A DNA stretch of 64,000 bases from Streptomyces sp. HUAS 15-9 (GCF_025642155.1 NZ_CP106798.1:6200001-6264000); one strand, 5' to 3'; numbered from the stretch's first letter, positions 26,847-36,822 are shown. Notes: generated from the sequence alone by a model not told the origin. Numbers and translations are program-made.

Positions 26847-28556
26847 GTGGCGCAGGTGCCGCAGACATTCTTCGATGCTCTCGCGGTACGCACCTGGTGC
26901 GGTCTCGCGCTCCGGGCGCTGGGGCAGGCGCGCGAGGAGATCGACGCGATCAACGTGTACCCGGTGGCGGACGGGGACACCGGCACGAACCTGTATCTGA
27001 CCCTGGAGTCGGCCGAGGCGGCGGTCGAGGCGGTCTTCGCCGGGTACGAGACGGCCCCGGCGAACGGCACGGGGCCGTCGCTGGCCGATGCCGTGCACGC
27101 CATGGCGCACGGGGCCCTCATCGGGGCGCGGGGCAACTCCGGGACGATCCTCGCCCAGCTGCTGCGCGGCATGACCCAGGTGCTCACCGCCGACGGTGCG
27201 GCCGCCCACACGGACGGCGAAGGGCTGCGACTCGCCCTGAGGCACGCTGCCGACTCGGCCCGCCGGGCCGTGGCCCACCCCGTCGAGGGCACGGTCCTGT
27301 CCGTCGCCACGGCCGCCGCCGCCGCGGCCGAGGGCACCGAGGGGGACTGCGGGACGGTTGCCCGCGCGGCCTACGAGGGGGCGCGTACGGCTCTCGCGGC
27401 GACTCCGGGGCAGCTGGCCGTCCTGCAGCGGGCCGGAGTGGTCGACGCGGGCGGGCGGGGGCTGGTGGCGGTCCTGGCCGCCCTGGTGGAGACGTTCACG
27501 GGGGAGGCGCCGACGGGCGCGCAGGGGGCGGCGCCCGCCTATGTGGGGCACCTGGCGGCCGTCGCGGAGGCGCACGCGCGCGGGGTGGCCGCTTCCGCGG
27601 AGGCGACAAGGTGCGGCGACGGGGCGGAGGACGGCGGTCCCGCCTTCGAGGTGATCTATCTGCTGGAGGCCGACGACGACGCCGTGGCACGGCTGCGGGA
27701 CCGGCTCGACGCCCTCGGGGACTCCCTCGTGGTGGTCGGCGGGGACGGGCTGTGGAACGTCCATGTGCACGTCGACGACGCGGGCGCCGCGGTGGAGGCG
27801 GGCGTCGAGGCCGGGCGGCCGTACCGGATCCGGATCACCCACTTCGGGCTCGGCGATGTGCACACCGGCGGCGCCCGGCCGCCCCGCGAGCGGATCCAGC
27901 GCGCCGTGGTGGCCGTCGTGCCCGGCGAGGGCCTGGCCGGGCTGTACACCGAGGCCGGCGCCACCACCGTGCTCGCCCGCCCCGGCGAGCCGCCCGCCAG
28001 CGGAGAGCTCGTCGAGGCCGTACGACGTGCCCACGCGCGCGAGGTGGTGCTGCTGCCCAACGACGCCGACCTGCGCCACACGGCGGCCGCGGCGGCCGAA
28101 CAGGCCCGCGCCGAGGGCATTCGCGTCGCCCTCATCCCGACCCGCTCGGCCGTCCAGGGCATCGCCGCGCTCGCGGTCCACGAGCCGCAGCGCCGCTTCG
28201 ACGAGGACGTCGTCCAGATGACCTCGGCCGCCGGCGCCACCCGCTACGCCGAGATCACCGTCGCCGAGCGCCAGTCCTGGACCATGGCCGGCATCTGCCA
28301 GGCCGGCGACGTCCTCGGCCTCATCGACGGCGACGTCGCGGTCATCGGCTCGGACGTCACCGCCGCCGCCGAGACCGTCCTGGACCGCATGCTCCAGGCC
28401 GGCGGAGAACTGGTCACCCTGGTCCTCGGCGACGACGCACCGGAGGAGATCGCCGACCGCCTGGAGGCCCGCGTCCGCGAGACCTACCTCGCCGTCGACA
28501 CGGTGGTGTACCGGGGCGGTCGGCAGGGAGCCCTGCTGCTCATCGGCGTGGAATGA
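26847..28556 (+). CDS. DAK2-domain, FakA/YloV-type protein
   Basis: 569 residues. The N-terminal DAK2 nucleotide-binding domain carries INVYPVADGDTGTNLYLTL near 35 and ARGNSGTILAQLLRGM near 93. The middle and C-terminal domains match the YloV/FakA architecture, with a conserved C-terminal YRGGRQGALLLIGVE. FakA-type proteins bind ATP and phosphorylate fatty acids carried by a DegV-type FakB; no FakB gene is in the window. GTG 26847 has AGGGAGG 5 nt upstream. In streptomycetes it usually precedes recG; here two minus-strand genes lie between. Confidence 0.88.
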   Translation: MAQVPQTFFDALAVRTWCGLALRALGQAREEIDAINVYPVADGDTGTNLYLTLESAEAAVEAVFAGYETAPANGTGPSLADAVHAMAHGALIGARGNSGTILAQLLRGMTQVLTADGAAAHTDGEGLRLALRHAADSARRAVAHPVEGTVLSVATAAAAAAEGTEGDCGTVARAAYEGARTALAATPGQLAVLQRAGVVDAGGRGLVAVLAALVETFTGEAPTGAQGAAPAYVGHLAAVAEAHARGVAASAEATRCGDGAEDGGPAFEVIYLLEADDDAVARLRDRLDALGDSLVVVGGDGLWNVHVHVDDAGAAVEAGVEAGRPYRIRITHFGLGDVHTGGARPPRERIQRAVVAVVPGEGLAGLYTEAGATTVLARPGEPPASGELVEAVRRAHAREVVLLPNDADLRHTAAAAAEQARAEGIRVALIPTRSAVQGIAALAVHEPQRRFDEDVVQMTSAAGATRYAEITVAERQSWTMAGICQAGDVLGLIDGDVAVIGSDVTAAAETVLDRMLQAGGELVTLVLGDDAPEEIADRLEARVRETYLAVDTVVYRGGRQGALLLIGVE

Positions 28557-28920
28557 ACCGCACGCCCGCCGTGCGGCAGCGCCACCCGACATGAGCACCG
28601 CGCGCGACATGAGCACCGCGCGCGTGCGGCCGCGTCCTGATCGTTCAGCTTCCCGCAGGGAGCAGGGACCACGCACGCACCGCACACGCGCGTGCGGCCG
28701 CGTCGGCCGGGTGGCGGAGGTCGGCTTCCAGCCACCCTGCGGCCAGTTGTGCTCACGGCTCCGGCAGTTCCAGCATCTGGCTCGCCTCGGCCCTGCGTGC
28801 TTGTACGGTCTCGTCCGTGTCGTCGGCCCCTTCGTAGGCCGTCAGTACCGCACGCGCGCGTGCGGCCGCGTCGGCCGGGTGGCGGAGGTCGGCTTCCAGC
28901 CACCCTGCGGCCAGTTGTGC
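28557..28920. other. Repeat-filled gap between the DAK2 gene and the repeat-protein gene
   Basis: No gene is seen. It holds an 18-bp direct repeat (GACATGAGCACCGCGCGC, twice, 28588-28623) and the first full copy plus part of the second copy of the 168-bp tandem repeat. Frames crossing it are Arg/Gly-rich artefacts. Confidence 0.7.
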
Positions 28921-29026
28921 TCACGGCTCCGGCAGTTCCAGCATCTGGCTCGCCTCGGCCCTGCGTGCTTGTACGGTCTCGTCCGTGTCGTCGGCCCCTT
29001 CGTAGGCCGTCAGTACCGCACGCGCG
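28691..29026. repeat. Two perfect tandem copies of a 168-bp unit at the 3' end of the repeat-protein gene
   Basis: CGTGCGGCCGCGTCGGCCGG recurs at 28691, 28859 and 29027. The first two 168-bp units read as identical. The third start leads into the normal coding sequence and diverges after about 30 bases. Because 168 is 56 codons, the unit contains the gene's own stop (28921-28923) and an in-phase copy of it at 28753-28755. Confidence 0.9.
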
Positions 29027-31833
29027 CGTGCGGCCGCGTCGGCCGGGTGGCCGAGGTCGGCCTCCAGCCAGCCCGCGGCCAGCTCCGCCCCCGTGCGGCT
29101 GTGCAGGGCGTCGTCGCCGAGTGAGCCGAATACCGCGGCCGCCCGCTCCATCTGGGCCAGCGCCTCCTCGAACGCGGCCCGGATCAGCTCCTCCTCGGCC
29201 TCCTCGGACACCGAGCGGGCCAGCAGGTCGCCGAACTGACGGTGGGTGTGCCCGAGTTCGGCGAGCAGCCGCCCGCGCGTCTCCTCGTCGCCGGCCGCCG
29301 CCAGCGCCGTCGCGCACTCCTCGACCGCGCCCGTCATCAGCTCCCGCGCCCCGGCCGGCCCGGCCTCCGTGCGCAGCGCCAGCCATGCGCGGGCACGCAG
29401 CGAGCGGACGAGGCCGTGCACATTGCCGAGCGAGCGCCACAGGCCGCCCGCGCGCGCGTAGGCCCGGTCCGCCTCCTCCCGCAGCCCGGCCTGCCCGAGG
29501 GACTCGGCGGCGAGGTGGGCGAGCGTCGCGTGGTCCTGCTGCTCGGGCCAGTGCCGGGCAATCTCGGCCGCCCGCAGCCGGCGTTCGGCGGCGGCTCGGT
29601 GCTCGCCCAGCTCGCTCAGACAGTCACCGAGCCACCACTGCGTCTGCACGACCGCGCCGTCGCCGTGCGTGTCCGCGTCCAGGTCGGGCAGCGCCGACTC
29701 CAGCACCTCGGCGGCCTCGGCGAACCGCCCCTGCCGCAGCAGGAAGCCGCCCAGCTGGTGCCGCGCCCAGGCGCCCAGCGTCGCGCTCTCGCCCGCCTCG
29801 TCGGCCCAGTGCGCGGCCTGCAGGGCGTGCTCCGCGGCCTCCGGCACCGCACCCCGGCCGCCCACCACCTCGGCGAGCTGGAGGTGCAGCTGGGCCCGTC
29901 CGGTCGCCTCGATGTACGGCCCGCCGTGCTCCAGGGACGCCCGCAGCGCCCGCTCCGCCTCCGCCATGTCGCCGCCCTGGTGCGCGAGAGCGGCCACCCG
30001 CACCTCGTACTCCACGCAGAACCACGGCAGCCCGGCCTCCACGAACCCCCGCGCGGCCCGCCGGAACAGCTCCGCCGCGCGCTCCGCGTCCCCGGCGTGC
30101 TCGGCCAGCTCCGCGAGCATCGCCCGCCCCTCGGCGGCCCGGGAGGCCAGCCGCACGTCGTCGCCGATGTGCCCGTTCACCAGCGCCAGCAGCTCCCGTA
30201 CGGCCTGCTCGGCCGCGGCGACGGCACCCGGGGCGTCCTCGTGCACCCGCCGCATCAGGATGCGCGCCCGCCCCATCAGCACGGCCGCCGTCTGCCGTAC
30301 ACCGGTGGCCTCGTCGGCGTACAGGGCGAGGACCTCGTCGTACGGCTCCGCGACCGCCGCCAGCGCCTCGTCGACCTGACCCGACAGGGCGCGTACGTAC
30401 GCCGCACGCGTGCGTGCCGCCAGTGCCTCCCCGGGGTCGCCCGCCTCCGCGTACAGCCCGGCGGCCCGCTCGAAGAGGCCGACGCCGTCGGGGCCGCGGT
30501 CCATCGCCTCGTGGTCGGCGATCTCCGCGCGGTCCCGCGCGTCCAGTTCCACGCCCTCGGCGGCCCGCGCGACCGCCGCCCACGCCTCGATCGCGTGCGG
30601 CCTGAGAGCGTCCGACAGCCGACGGGCCTCGGCGAGCAGCGCGGGCAGGTCCGGCTCGCCCGCCGGGTCCGTGACGGGGGCGGGCGGGGGTGCCACGGGG
30701 GACTGCGCGGCGGCCGTCCGCACCCCCAGCGGCAGCCGCTCCACCAGCGGCCGCTGTGCCATGCGCGCGCGTACCCGCTCGCCGACGGACGGCGTGCCGT
30801 TGCGCCGGTCGAACCGCGCGGCCAGTTCCAGGGCCTCCCCGCGCGCGTGCGCGGCGAGCTCCCGGGCGGTCCACGCCCGCCCGGCCGGCCCCGGCACCCG
30901 CTGATCGCCGTGCCCGAGCCCGGTCATCCGGTCCATCAGCAGGGTCACCACGGCCATGAAGTCCAGCCGGCTGCGCGGCTGTCCCGAGTCCGTGAAGTAC
31001 GCCGGCCGCTCCGCGAGCAGCTCCAGACCACGCGCCTCGTTGCCGGTCAGCGCGCAGAACTCCACATGGTCCGCGTACGCGCCGCGCATGCTCTCCATGG
31101 GCCGTACCAGCCGGAAACCGCGCAGATGGTGGGCGCGGGCCTCGTCCACGCGGCCCAGCCGCAGCAGCGGCACCAGCGAGGACGCGAGGACGGTGTGCGG
31201 CTCGTGGGCGCAGGTGTACTCGCCCTCCAGGACCGGCCGCCACAGTTCCAGCGCCTCGGCGTCCTGGCCCAGTTCCACCAGCCAGGTGCCCTGCCCGTGC
31301 AGCTCGCACGCATGGCAGTCCGCCATCCGGTCCCGGTCGGCGGCCAGCCAGGCGTCGTACGCCCGCCCCGCGCGGTCCAGGTCCCCGACGTGCGCCGCCA
31401 CACTGAACTCGGCGCCGCGCACCGCCCGTTCCGAGTGCCCGGCCAGCCGGTAGCGGTGCTCCATCTCGCCGAGCCACTTCTCGATCGAGGCGAGCGGGAT
31501 GTGCGGCTGGTCCAGCATCCCGGCCGACATCCACTTGAAGACCCAGTGCAGCGAGTGTGCCTCGTACTCGTCGAAGTCCTCGGGCCGCTCGTCCCACATG
31601 CGCAGCAGCCGCGCGAACGGGACGAACATCTTGTCCTTCTCGGAGCTGTAGTTGTAGACCTTCAGCTGGTGCCCGAGCGCCTCGATCACGGCGAGCGGGA
31701 TGTTCAGCCGCTCGGCCTCGGCGAGCAGGCGCTCCGCGCGCGCGTTGCGGGCCGGACCCTCCGGCTGCTCGCCGTTCTCGGCCATCGCCCGGCGCAGCTC
31801 GTCGAAGTCCGTGATCCCGGTGTCGTCGGTCAT
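28921..31833 (-). CDS. Large helical repeat (TPR-like) protein coupled to HSP90
   Basis: 970 residues, almost wholly Ala/Glu/Leu/Arg helix pairs with TPR-like spacing (for example AEHAGDAERAAELFRRAARG and GRFAEAAEVLESALPDL). No catalytic, DNA-binding or membrane segment is visible. Residues 1-100 are less repetitive and contain HSLHWVFKWMSAGMLDQPHI. ATG overlaps the HSP90 stop as ATGA with GGGGAGGACGG upstream, so it is translationally coupled. A role as HSP90 partner or client adaptor is inferred from coupling and from eukaryotic TPR co-chaperones, not from recognised binding residues. The 3' end lies in a 168-bp tandem repeat. Confidence 0.85.
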   Translation of the reverse strand: MTDDTGITDFDELRRAMAENGEQPEGPARNARAERLLAEAERLNIPLAVIEALGHQLKVYNYSSEKDKMFVPFARLLRMWDERPEDFDEYEAHSLHWVFKWMSAGMLDQPHIPLASIEKWLGEMEHRYRLAGHSERAVRGAEFSVAAHVGDLDRAGRAYDAWLAADRDRMADCHACELHGQGTWLVELGQDAEALELWRPVLEGEYTCAHEPHTVLASSLVPLLRLGRVDEARAHHLRGFRLVRPMESMRGAYADHVEFCALTGNEARGLELLAERPAYFTDSGQPRSRLDFMAVVTLLMDRMTGLGHGDQRVPGPAGRAWTARELAAHARGEALELAARFDRRNGTPSVGERVRARMAQRPLVERLPLGVRTAAAQSPVAPPPAPVTDPAGEPDLPALLAEARRLSDALRPHAIEAWAAVARAAEGVELDARDRAEIADHEAMDRGPDGVGLFERAAGLYAEAGDPGEALAARTRAAYVRALSGQVDEALAAVAEPYDEVLALYADEATGVRQTAAVLMGRARILMRRVHEDAPGAVAAAEQAVRELLALVNGHIGDDVRLASRAAEGRAMLAELAEHAGDAERAAELFRRAARGFVEAGLPWFCVEYEVRVAALAHQGGDMAEAERALRASLEHGGPYIEATGRAQLHLQLAEVVGGRGAVPEAAEHALQAAHWADEAGESATLGAWARHQLGGFLLRQGRFAEAAEVLESALPDLDADTHGDGAVVQTQWWLGDCLSELGEHRAAAERRLRAAEIARHWPEQQDHATLAHLAAESLGQAGLREEADRAYARAGGLWRSLGNVHGLVRSLRARAWLALRTEAGPAGARELMTGAVEECATALAAAGDEETRGRLLAELGHTHRQFGDLLARSVSEEAEEELIRAAFEEALAQMERAAAVFGSLGDDALHSRTGAELAAGWLEADLGHPADAAARARAVLTAYEGADDTDETVQARRAEASQMLELPEP

Positions 31834-33659
31834 CGGTGACCGTCCTCCCCGTGTGTGGCCCACTCCAGGAGGCCGATGAACGCCCGGTTCAGGAGCGCGG
31901 AGTCGGCGGGCCGCAGGGGACGCTGCGCCATCAGCAGCGCCTGCCCGTACAGCGACTCCGTCGCGGTGCCGATGAGCTCCGGTTCCGTCAGGGAACTGAT
32001 GCGCCGGACCAGCGGGTTGAGATGGTTGAGAACCAGACGCGCGCGCGGGGCGCTGCCGCGCAGCGAGCCGAGGATGCCCGCCCACAGGTCGTCGGCCCGC
32101 TCCTCGGCCTCGGCCCGCGCCTGCTCGTGCCGGGCCGCCCGGTCGTCCAGGTGCAGCGCGGGCACGGACAGCGGATGGAAGGCGCGCAGTACGACGTCAC
32201 AGCCCAGCGGGTCGAGCCTGGCCCGCGCGGCCGCCAGGAAGCCGGACAACGCCAGCTCCTCGGCCGGGTCGACCCCGTCCAGATGGGCGGTCACGGTGTC
32301 CGCGTCCAGCTCGGCGACCACCGTCCGGGGGCGCACCGACGGCAGCGCCTCGACCAGCTCGCTGTCGTAGGTGTAGCCGCCGTTGATCACCCCGACGCCC
32401 TGCGCGGACGCGATCGGCGCGACCTGCCGGTACTCCTCGACCGTCCGCGTGAAGTGCACCACCGGGTGCCGCTGCGCGAACTCCTCCAGGGACAGCCGCC
32501 CGTCGGTCGTCTCGAACGGCAGCCACGGCAGCATCGTGCGCAGCATCTCGCTGTCGTGCCGCGCCAGCGACTTCACGCCCAGGTGGTGCACCGACAGGAA
32601 CGCGGACAGCCGTTCCGGATCGCCCGCCGCGAGCCCCGTCAGCCAGGAGCGAATCCTTTCGCCGAGCGCCTCCCGTACGGCGGCGAGGGTCTCGTCCTCG
32701 TACAGCGACTCGCGCGAGGCCGTGGGCCGCAGGCTGTCCGTGTCCAGGACGCAGCGCACGAAGAACGCCCAGTCCGGCAGCAGCTGTTCGGCGCGCTCGG
32801 TCAGCAACATGCCCTTCAGGTGCACGCGATGCGTGGCCCGCTGGGCGGGGCTGACCGCCGACGGCAGCACATAGGCCACCCCGCGGATCCCGGCCAGCGG
32901 CACGTTCAGCTCGATCGAGTCCAGCGGGGTGAAGCCGAACAGCTCGTGGCAGTGGCGGGCCAGGGCCACCCGGCGGCCGGCGGGTGAGGGGTAGGCGCGG
33001 TCCCAGGGCGCCGGAAGGTCGGTGACCGCCTCGTCGCCCACCCGGACGTCGTACGGCAGCAGCGACCCGAAGTCCCGCGCCAGGGTGCGGACACGCTCCG
33101 GCGAGAGCCACTCCGCGGCCCCGGCCCGCGCCACCAGGTGCACGGTCGTGCCCGGTTCGGGGCGTGCCTCGTCCGGCAGGGTCCGCACGGTGTACGAGCC
33201 GTCGTCGCGCGCGGTCCACTCCACGGGCGGGGCATCCGGCGTACGGGCACTGCGGCTGACGACCCGGATCCGCTCGGCGACCACGAAACAGGCGAGCAGC
33301 CCGATGCCGAACTGGCCCAGGAAGTCCGAACGGGCCTCCTGCAGCCCGTCCGCGCGCTTGGAGCTGCGGCCGATGGTCGCCAGCAGGCTGTGCACATCGG
33401 ACTCGGTGAGCCCGACGCCGGAGTCCTCCACCCGGAGCGATCCGCCGTCCGCGTACAGCCGCACCCGGGCCGGGGCTTCGGGCTCCTCGGCCCGCCTTGC
33501 GGTGATGGCGTCCACGGCGTTCTGCAGCAGCTCGCGCAGGTAGACCTTGGGGCTGGAGTACAGGTGATGGGAGAGCAGGTCCACCAGACCACGCAGGTCG
33601 ACCTGGAACGTATGAGGTGACTGTGATGCCTGGGATGACTGTGAGGTCTGGAAGTCCAT
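31830..33659 (-). CDS. htpG: HSP90-family molecular chaperone
   Basis: 609 residues. GHKL ATPase site: LRELLQNAVDAI near 42, VEDSGVGLTESD near 77 and FGIGLLACFVV near 116. The middle domain follows with the VHLKGMLLTE loop and an RESLYED-type segment. The C-terminal part ends in HGEDGHR, with no MEEVD, so it would not bind TPR proteins the way eukaryotic HSP90 does. The N-terminus has a Ser/Gln-rich leader of about 15 residues. ATG 33659. It is divergent from recG and coupled to the helical repeat gene. Its position between the DAK2 gene and recG suggests insertion into a conserved order. Confidence 0.92.
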   Translation of the reverse strand: MDFQTSQSSQASQSPHTFQVDLRGLVDLLSHHLYSSPKVYLRELLQNAVDAITARRAEEPEAPARVRLYADGGSLRVEDSGVGLTESDVHSLLATIGRSSKRADGLQEARSDFLGQFGIGLLACFVVAERIRVVSRSARTPDAPPVEWTARDDGSYTVRTLPDEARPEPGTTVHLVARAGAAEWLSPERVRTLARDFGSLLPYDVRVGDEAVTDLPAPWDRAYPSPAGRRVALARHCHELFGFTPLDSIELNVPLAGIRGVAYVLPSAVSPAQRATHRVHLKGMLLTERAEQLLPDWAFFVRCVLDTDSLRPTASRESLYEDETLAAVREALGERIRSWLTGLAAGDPERLSAFLSVHHLGVKSLARHDSEMLRTMLPWLPFETTDGRLSLEEFAQRHPVVHFTRTVEEYRQVAPIASAQGVGVINGGYTYDSELVEALPSVRPRTVVAELDADTVTAHLDGVDPAEELALSGFLAAARARLDPLGCDVVLRAFHPLSVPALHLDDRAARHEQARAEAEERADDLWAGILGSLRGSAPRARLVLNHLNPLVRRISSLTEPELIGTATESLYGQALLMAQRPLRPADSALLNRAFIGLLEWATHGEDGHR

Positions 33660-33824
33660 CGTCGCAGCGCCGGTGGGGGAGGTGCTTCGGCGCGGGGTCG
33701 GGCGGTCCCTGGTGGAGCGGTGACCGCGGGGGATGGCCGGAGCGGGCTATCCTAGAGCCCGAACAGCCCGTCTGACCAGGGGTTTCACGAGACGTATACG
33801 GCAATGTCAGTGGCGTGGTGTGCA

Positions 33825-36047
33825 ATGGATCTCGTGCCCGCACTGCAAGAACCACTGAAACAGCCACTGAAGTCAGTGCTCGGCCCCGCCACCGCGAAGG
33901 TGATGGCCGAGCATCTCGGCCTGCACTCCGTCGGCGACCTCCTGCACCACTACCCGCGCAGATACGAGGAGCGCGGCCAGCTCACCCACCTCGCCGACCT
34001 CCCCATGGACGAGCACGTCACGGTGGTCGCCCAGGTCGCCGACGCCCGCCTGCACTCCTTCGCCTCCGCCAAGGCCCCGCGCGGCAAGGGCCAGCGCCTG
34101 GAAGTCACCATCACGGACGGCAGCGGCCGCCTCCAACTGGTCTTCTTCGGCAACGGCGTTCACAAGCCCCACAAGGAGCTTCTGCCGGGCACACGCGCGA
34201 TGTTCGCGGGCAAGGTCTCCGTGTTCAACCGCCGGCTCCAACTGGCTCATCCGGCCTATGAATTGCTGAAGGGAGACACCGAGGAAGCGGTGGAGACCTG
34301 GGCCGGAGCCCTCATCCCCATCTACCCCGCCACCGCCAAGCTGGAGTCCTGGAAGATCGGCAAGGCGATCCAGACGGTGCTGCTCAGCGCCCAGGAGGCC
34401 CTCGACCCGCTGCCCGACTCCCTGCGTGAGGGCCGCGGCCTGGTCTCCCTCCCCGAGGCCCTCCTCAAGATCCACCGCCCGCACACCAAGGCGGACATCG
34501 CCGACGCCCGCGCCCGCCTCAAGTGGGACGAGGCCTTCGTCCTCCAGATCGCCCTGGCCCGCCGCCGCCACGCCGACGCCCAACTCCCGGCGGTGCCCCG
34601 CAGACCGAAGAGCGACGGCCTCCTCACGGCCTTCGACGACCGCCTCCCGTTCACCCTCACCGAGGGCCAGCAGAAGGTCTCCAAGGAAATCTTCGACGAC
34701 CTGGCGACGGAGCATCCGATGCACCGCCTGCTGCAGGGCGAGGTCGGCAGCGGAAAGACGATGGTGGCCCTGCGCGCCATGCTCGCCGTCGTCGACGCCG
34801 GTGGTCAGGCCGCCATGCTCGCGCCCACCGAAGTGCTCGCCCAGCAGCATCACCGGTCGGTCGTCGAGATGATGGGGGAGCTCGCCGAGGGCGGCATGCT
34901 GGGCGGGGCCGAGCAGGCCACCAAGGTGGTGCTGCTCACCGGATCCATGGGAGCGGCCGCACGCCGGCAGGCGCTGCTCGATCTCGTCACCGGGGAGGCC
35001 GGGATCGTGATCGGCACGCACGCGCTGATCGAGGACAAGGTGCGGTTCCACGACCTGGGGCTCGTCGTGGTCGACGAGCAGCACCGGTTCGGGGTCGAGC
35101 AGCGCGACGCCCTGCGCGGCAAGGCGCACTCCCAGGGGGAAAGGCGGACGCCGCACCTGCTCGTCATGACCGCCACGCCCATTCCGCGCACGGTCGCGAT
35201 GACCGTCTTCGGCGACCTGGAGACCTCGGTCCTGGACCAGCTCCCGGCGGGGCGCTCGCCGATCGCCAGCCATGTCGTCCCGGCCGCCGACAAGCCGCAC
35301 TTCCTGGCCCGCGCCTGGGAGCGGGTCCGCGAAGAGGTGGCGGGCGGGCATCAGGCGTACGTCGTCTGCCCCCGGATCGGGGACGAGGACGTGGACCCCA
35401 AGAAGAAGTCCCCGGAGGACGAGGCCGAGAAGCGCCCGCCGCTCGCCGTCCTCGACGTGGCCGACCAGTTGGCCAAGGGCCCGCTCACCGGCCTGAAGGT
35501 GGAGGTGCTGCACGGCCGTATGCACCCCGACGACAAGGACGCCGTCATGCGCCGCTTCGCGGCCGGGGAGACCGACGTCCTGGTCGCCACGACGGTGATC
35601 GAGGTCGGCGTCAACGTGCCGAACGCCACCGTGATGGTGATCATGGACGCCGACCGGTTCGGTGTGTCCCAGCTCCACCAGCTGCGCGGCCGCGTCGGCC
35701 GTGGCTCCGCCCCCGGCCTGTGTCTCCTGGTCACCGAGATGCCCGAGGCCAGTGCGGCCCGTCAGCGGCTGGGCGCGGTCGCCGCCACCCTCGACGGCTT
35801 CGAGCTCTCCCGCATCGACCTGGAACAGCGCCGCGAGGGCGACGTCCTGGGCCAGGCCCAGTCGGGCGCCCGCACCTCCCTGCGGGTCCTGGCGGTCATC
35901 GAGGACGAGGAGATCATCGCCGAGGCCCGCGAGGAGGCGGCATCGGTCGTCGCGGCCGACCCGGACCTGGAGCGGCTGCCGGGCCTGCGCACGGCCCTTG
36001 ACGCATTGTTGGACGACGAGAGGGAGCAGTACTTGGAAAAGGGCTGA
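33825..36047 (+). CDS. recG: ATP-dependent DNA helicase RecG
   Basis: About 740 residues. Remodels stalled forks and recombination intermediates. The N-terminal wedge OB-fold lies around 50-150; the helicase domains carry GEVGSGKT near 305, DEQHRFG near 418, TATPIPRT near 450, and the C-terminal QLRGRVGRG near 620. ATG 33825 begins with the usual MDLVPALQEPL; an in-frame ATG at 33804 is an alternative. The first half matches the family without gaps. Confidence 0.96.
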   Translation: MDLVPALQEPLKQPLKSVLGPATAKVMAEHLGLHSVGDLLHHYPRRYEERGQLTHLADLPMDEHVTVVAQVADARLHSFASAKAPRGKGQRLEVTITDGSGRLQLVFFGNGVHKPHKELLPGTRAMFAGKVSVFNRRLQLAHPAYELLKGDTEEAVETWAGALIPIYPATAKLESWKIGKAIQTVLLSAQEALDPLPDSLREGRGLVSLPEALLKIHRPHTKADIADARARLKWDEAFVLQIALARRRHADAQLPAVPRRPKSDGLLTAFDDRLPFTLTEGQQKVSKEIFDDLATEHPMHRLLQGEVGSGKTMVALRAMLAVVDAGGQAAMLAPTEVLAQQHHRSVVEMMGELAEGGMLGGAEQATKVVLLTGSMGAAARRQALLDLVTGEAGIVIGTHALIEDKVRFHDLGLVVVDEQHRFGVEQRDALRGKAHSQGERRTPHLLVMTATPIPRTVAMTVFGDLETSVLDQLPAGRSPIASHVVPAADKPHFLARAWERVREEVAGGHQAYVVCPRIGDEDVDPKKKSPEDEAEKRPPLAVLDVADQLAKGPLTGLKVEVLHGRMHPDDKDAVMRRFAAGETDVLVATTVIEVGVNVPNATVMVIMDADRFGVSQLHQLRGRVGRGSAPGLCLLVTEMPEASAARQRLGAVAATLDGFELSRIDLEQRREGDVLGQAQSGARTSLRVLAVIEDEEIIAEAREEAASVVAADPDLERLPGLRTALDALLDDEREQYLEKG

Positions 36048-36058
36048 GCGGGGCCCGC

Positions 36059-36115
36059 CCAGGGGCGCGGGGCTGTATGGACTGTGCGGCTACCGCCGCG
36101 CGGGCGCGACCAGCC
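36059..36115. repeat. Interspersed Streptomyces intergenic repeat, second copy
   Basis: AGGGGCGCGGGGCTGTATGG then a variable GCGGCT...CGGGCGCGACCAGC. It belongs to the same family as 19500-19560, in the opposite orientation, and sits between recG and rsmD. Confidence 0.65.
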
Positions 36116-36208
36116 CCCGCACACCCGCACAGGCCGACGGTCATCACGCGCCCACCCCCTTCGCCTGCCAAACTGAACGCAAAGCCGTCCACGAACAAGG
36201 ACCCCGAA

Positions 36209-36796
36209 ATGACCCGCGTGATCGCCGGCGCAGCCGGTGGACGCCGCCTGGCCGTTCCGCCAGGAACTGGCACCCGCCCCACGTCCGACCGTGCGCGCGA
36301 GGGTCTCTTCTCCACCTGGCAGTCCCTGCTCGGCGGCCCCCTGGACGGCGAGCGGATTCTGGATCTCTACGCCGGCTCCGGGGCCGTGGGCCTGGAGGCC
36401 CTCTCCCGCGGCGCGAGCCACACCCTGCTCGTCGAGGCCGACGCGCGGGCGGCCCGTACGGTCCGCGAGAACGTACGCAGCCTCGGCCTCCCCGGCGCCG
36501 AGGTCAGGGCGGGCAAAGCGGAACAGATCATCAGGACACCGGCGCCGGCCGAGCCGTACGACATCGTCTTCCTCGATCCTCCCTACGCCGTCTCGGACGA
36601 CGATCTTCGCGAGATTCTGCTCACACTCCGCACGGAGGGGTGGCTCACGGAGGAAGCCCTCGTCACCGTGGAGCGCAGCACCAGAGGCGGCGAATTCCGC
36701 TGGCCGGACGGTTTCGAAGCGCTCCGGGCCCGTCGCTATGGCGAGGGAACGTTTTGGTACGGTCGCGCCGCCTCTACGTGCGAAGACGCACGATGA
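36209..36796 (+). CDS. rsmD: 16S rRNA (guanine966-N2)-methyltransferase
   Basis: 195 residues. SAM-dependent; the SAM motif I is LDLYAGSGAVGLEALSRGA near 50 and the catalytic motif is FLDPPY near 128. The N-terminal MTRVIAGAAGGRRLAVP is typical. ATG has AAGGA upstream; the longer frame from 36077 crosses the interspersed repeat. The C-terminal codons run up to coaD. Confidence 0.95.
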   Translation: MTRVIAGAAGGRRLAVPPGTGTRPTSDRAREGLFSTWQSLLGGPLDGERILDLYAGSGAVGLEALSRGASHTLLVEADARAARTVRENVRSLGLPGAEVRAGKAEQIIRTPAPAEPYDIVFLDPPYAVSDDDLREILLTLRTEGWLTEEALVTVERSTRGGEFRWPDGFEALRARRYGEGTFWYGRAASTCEDAR

Positions 36797-36822
36797 CCGG
36801 ACCGGAGAGCGAGGGATCACAA

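Noticed and set aside
28484..29440. 318-codon minus-strand frame with repeated Arg/Gly blocks
   Set aside because: The apparent protein repeats are just the 168-bp DNA repeat read in the wrong frame; the true frame of the TPR-like gene stops at 28921.
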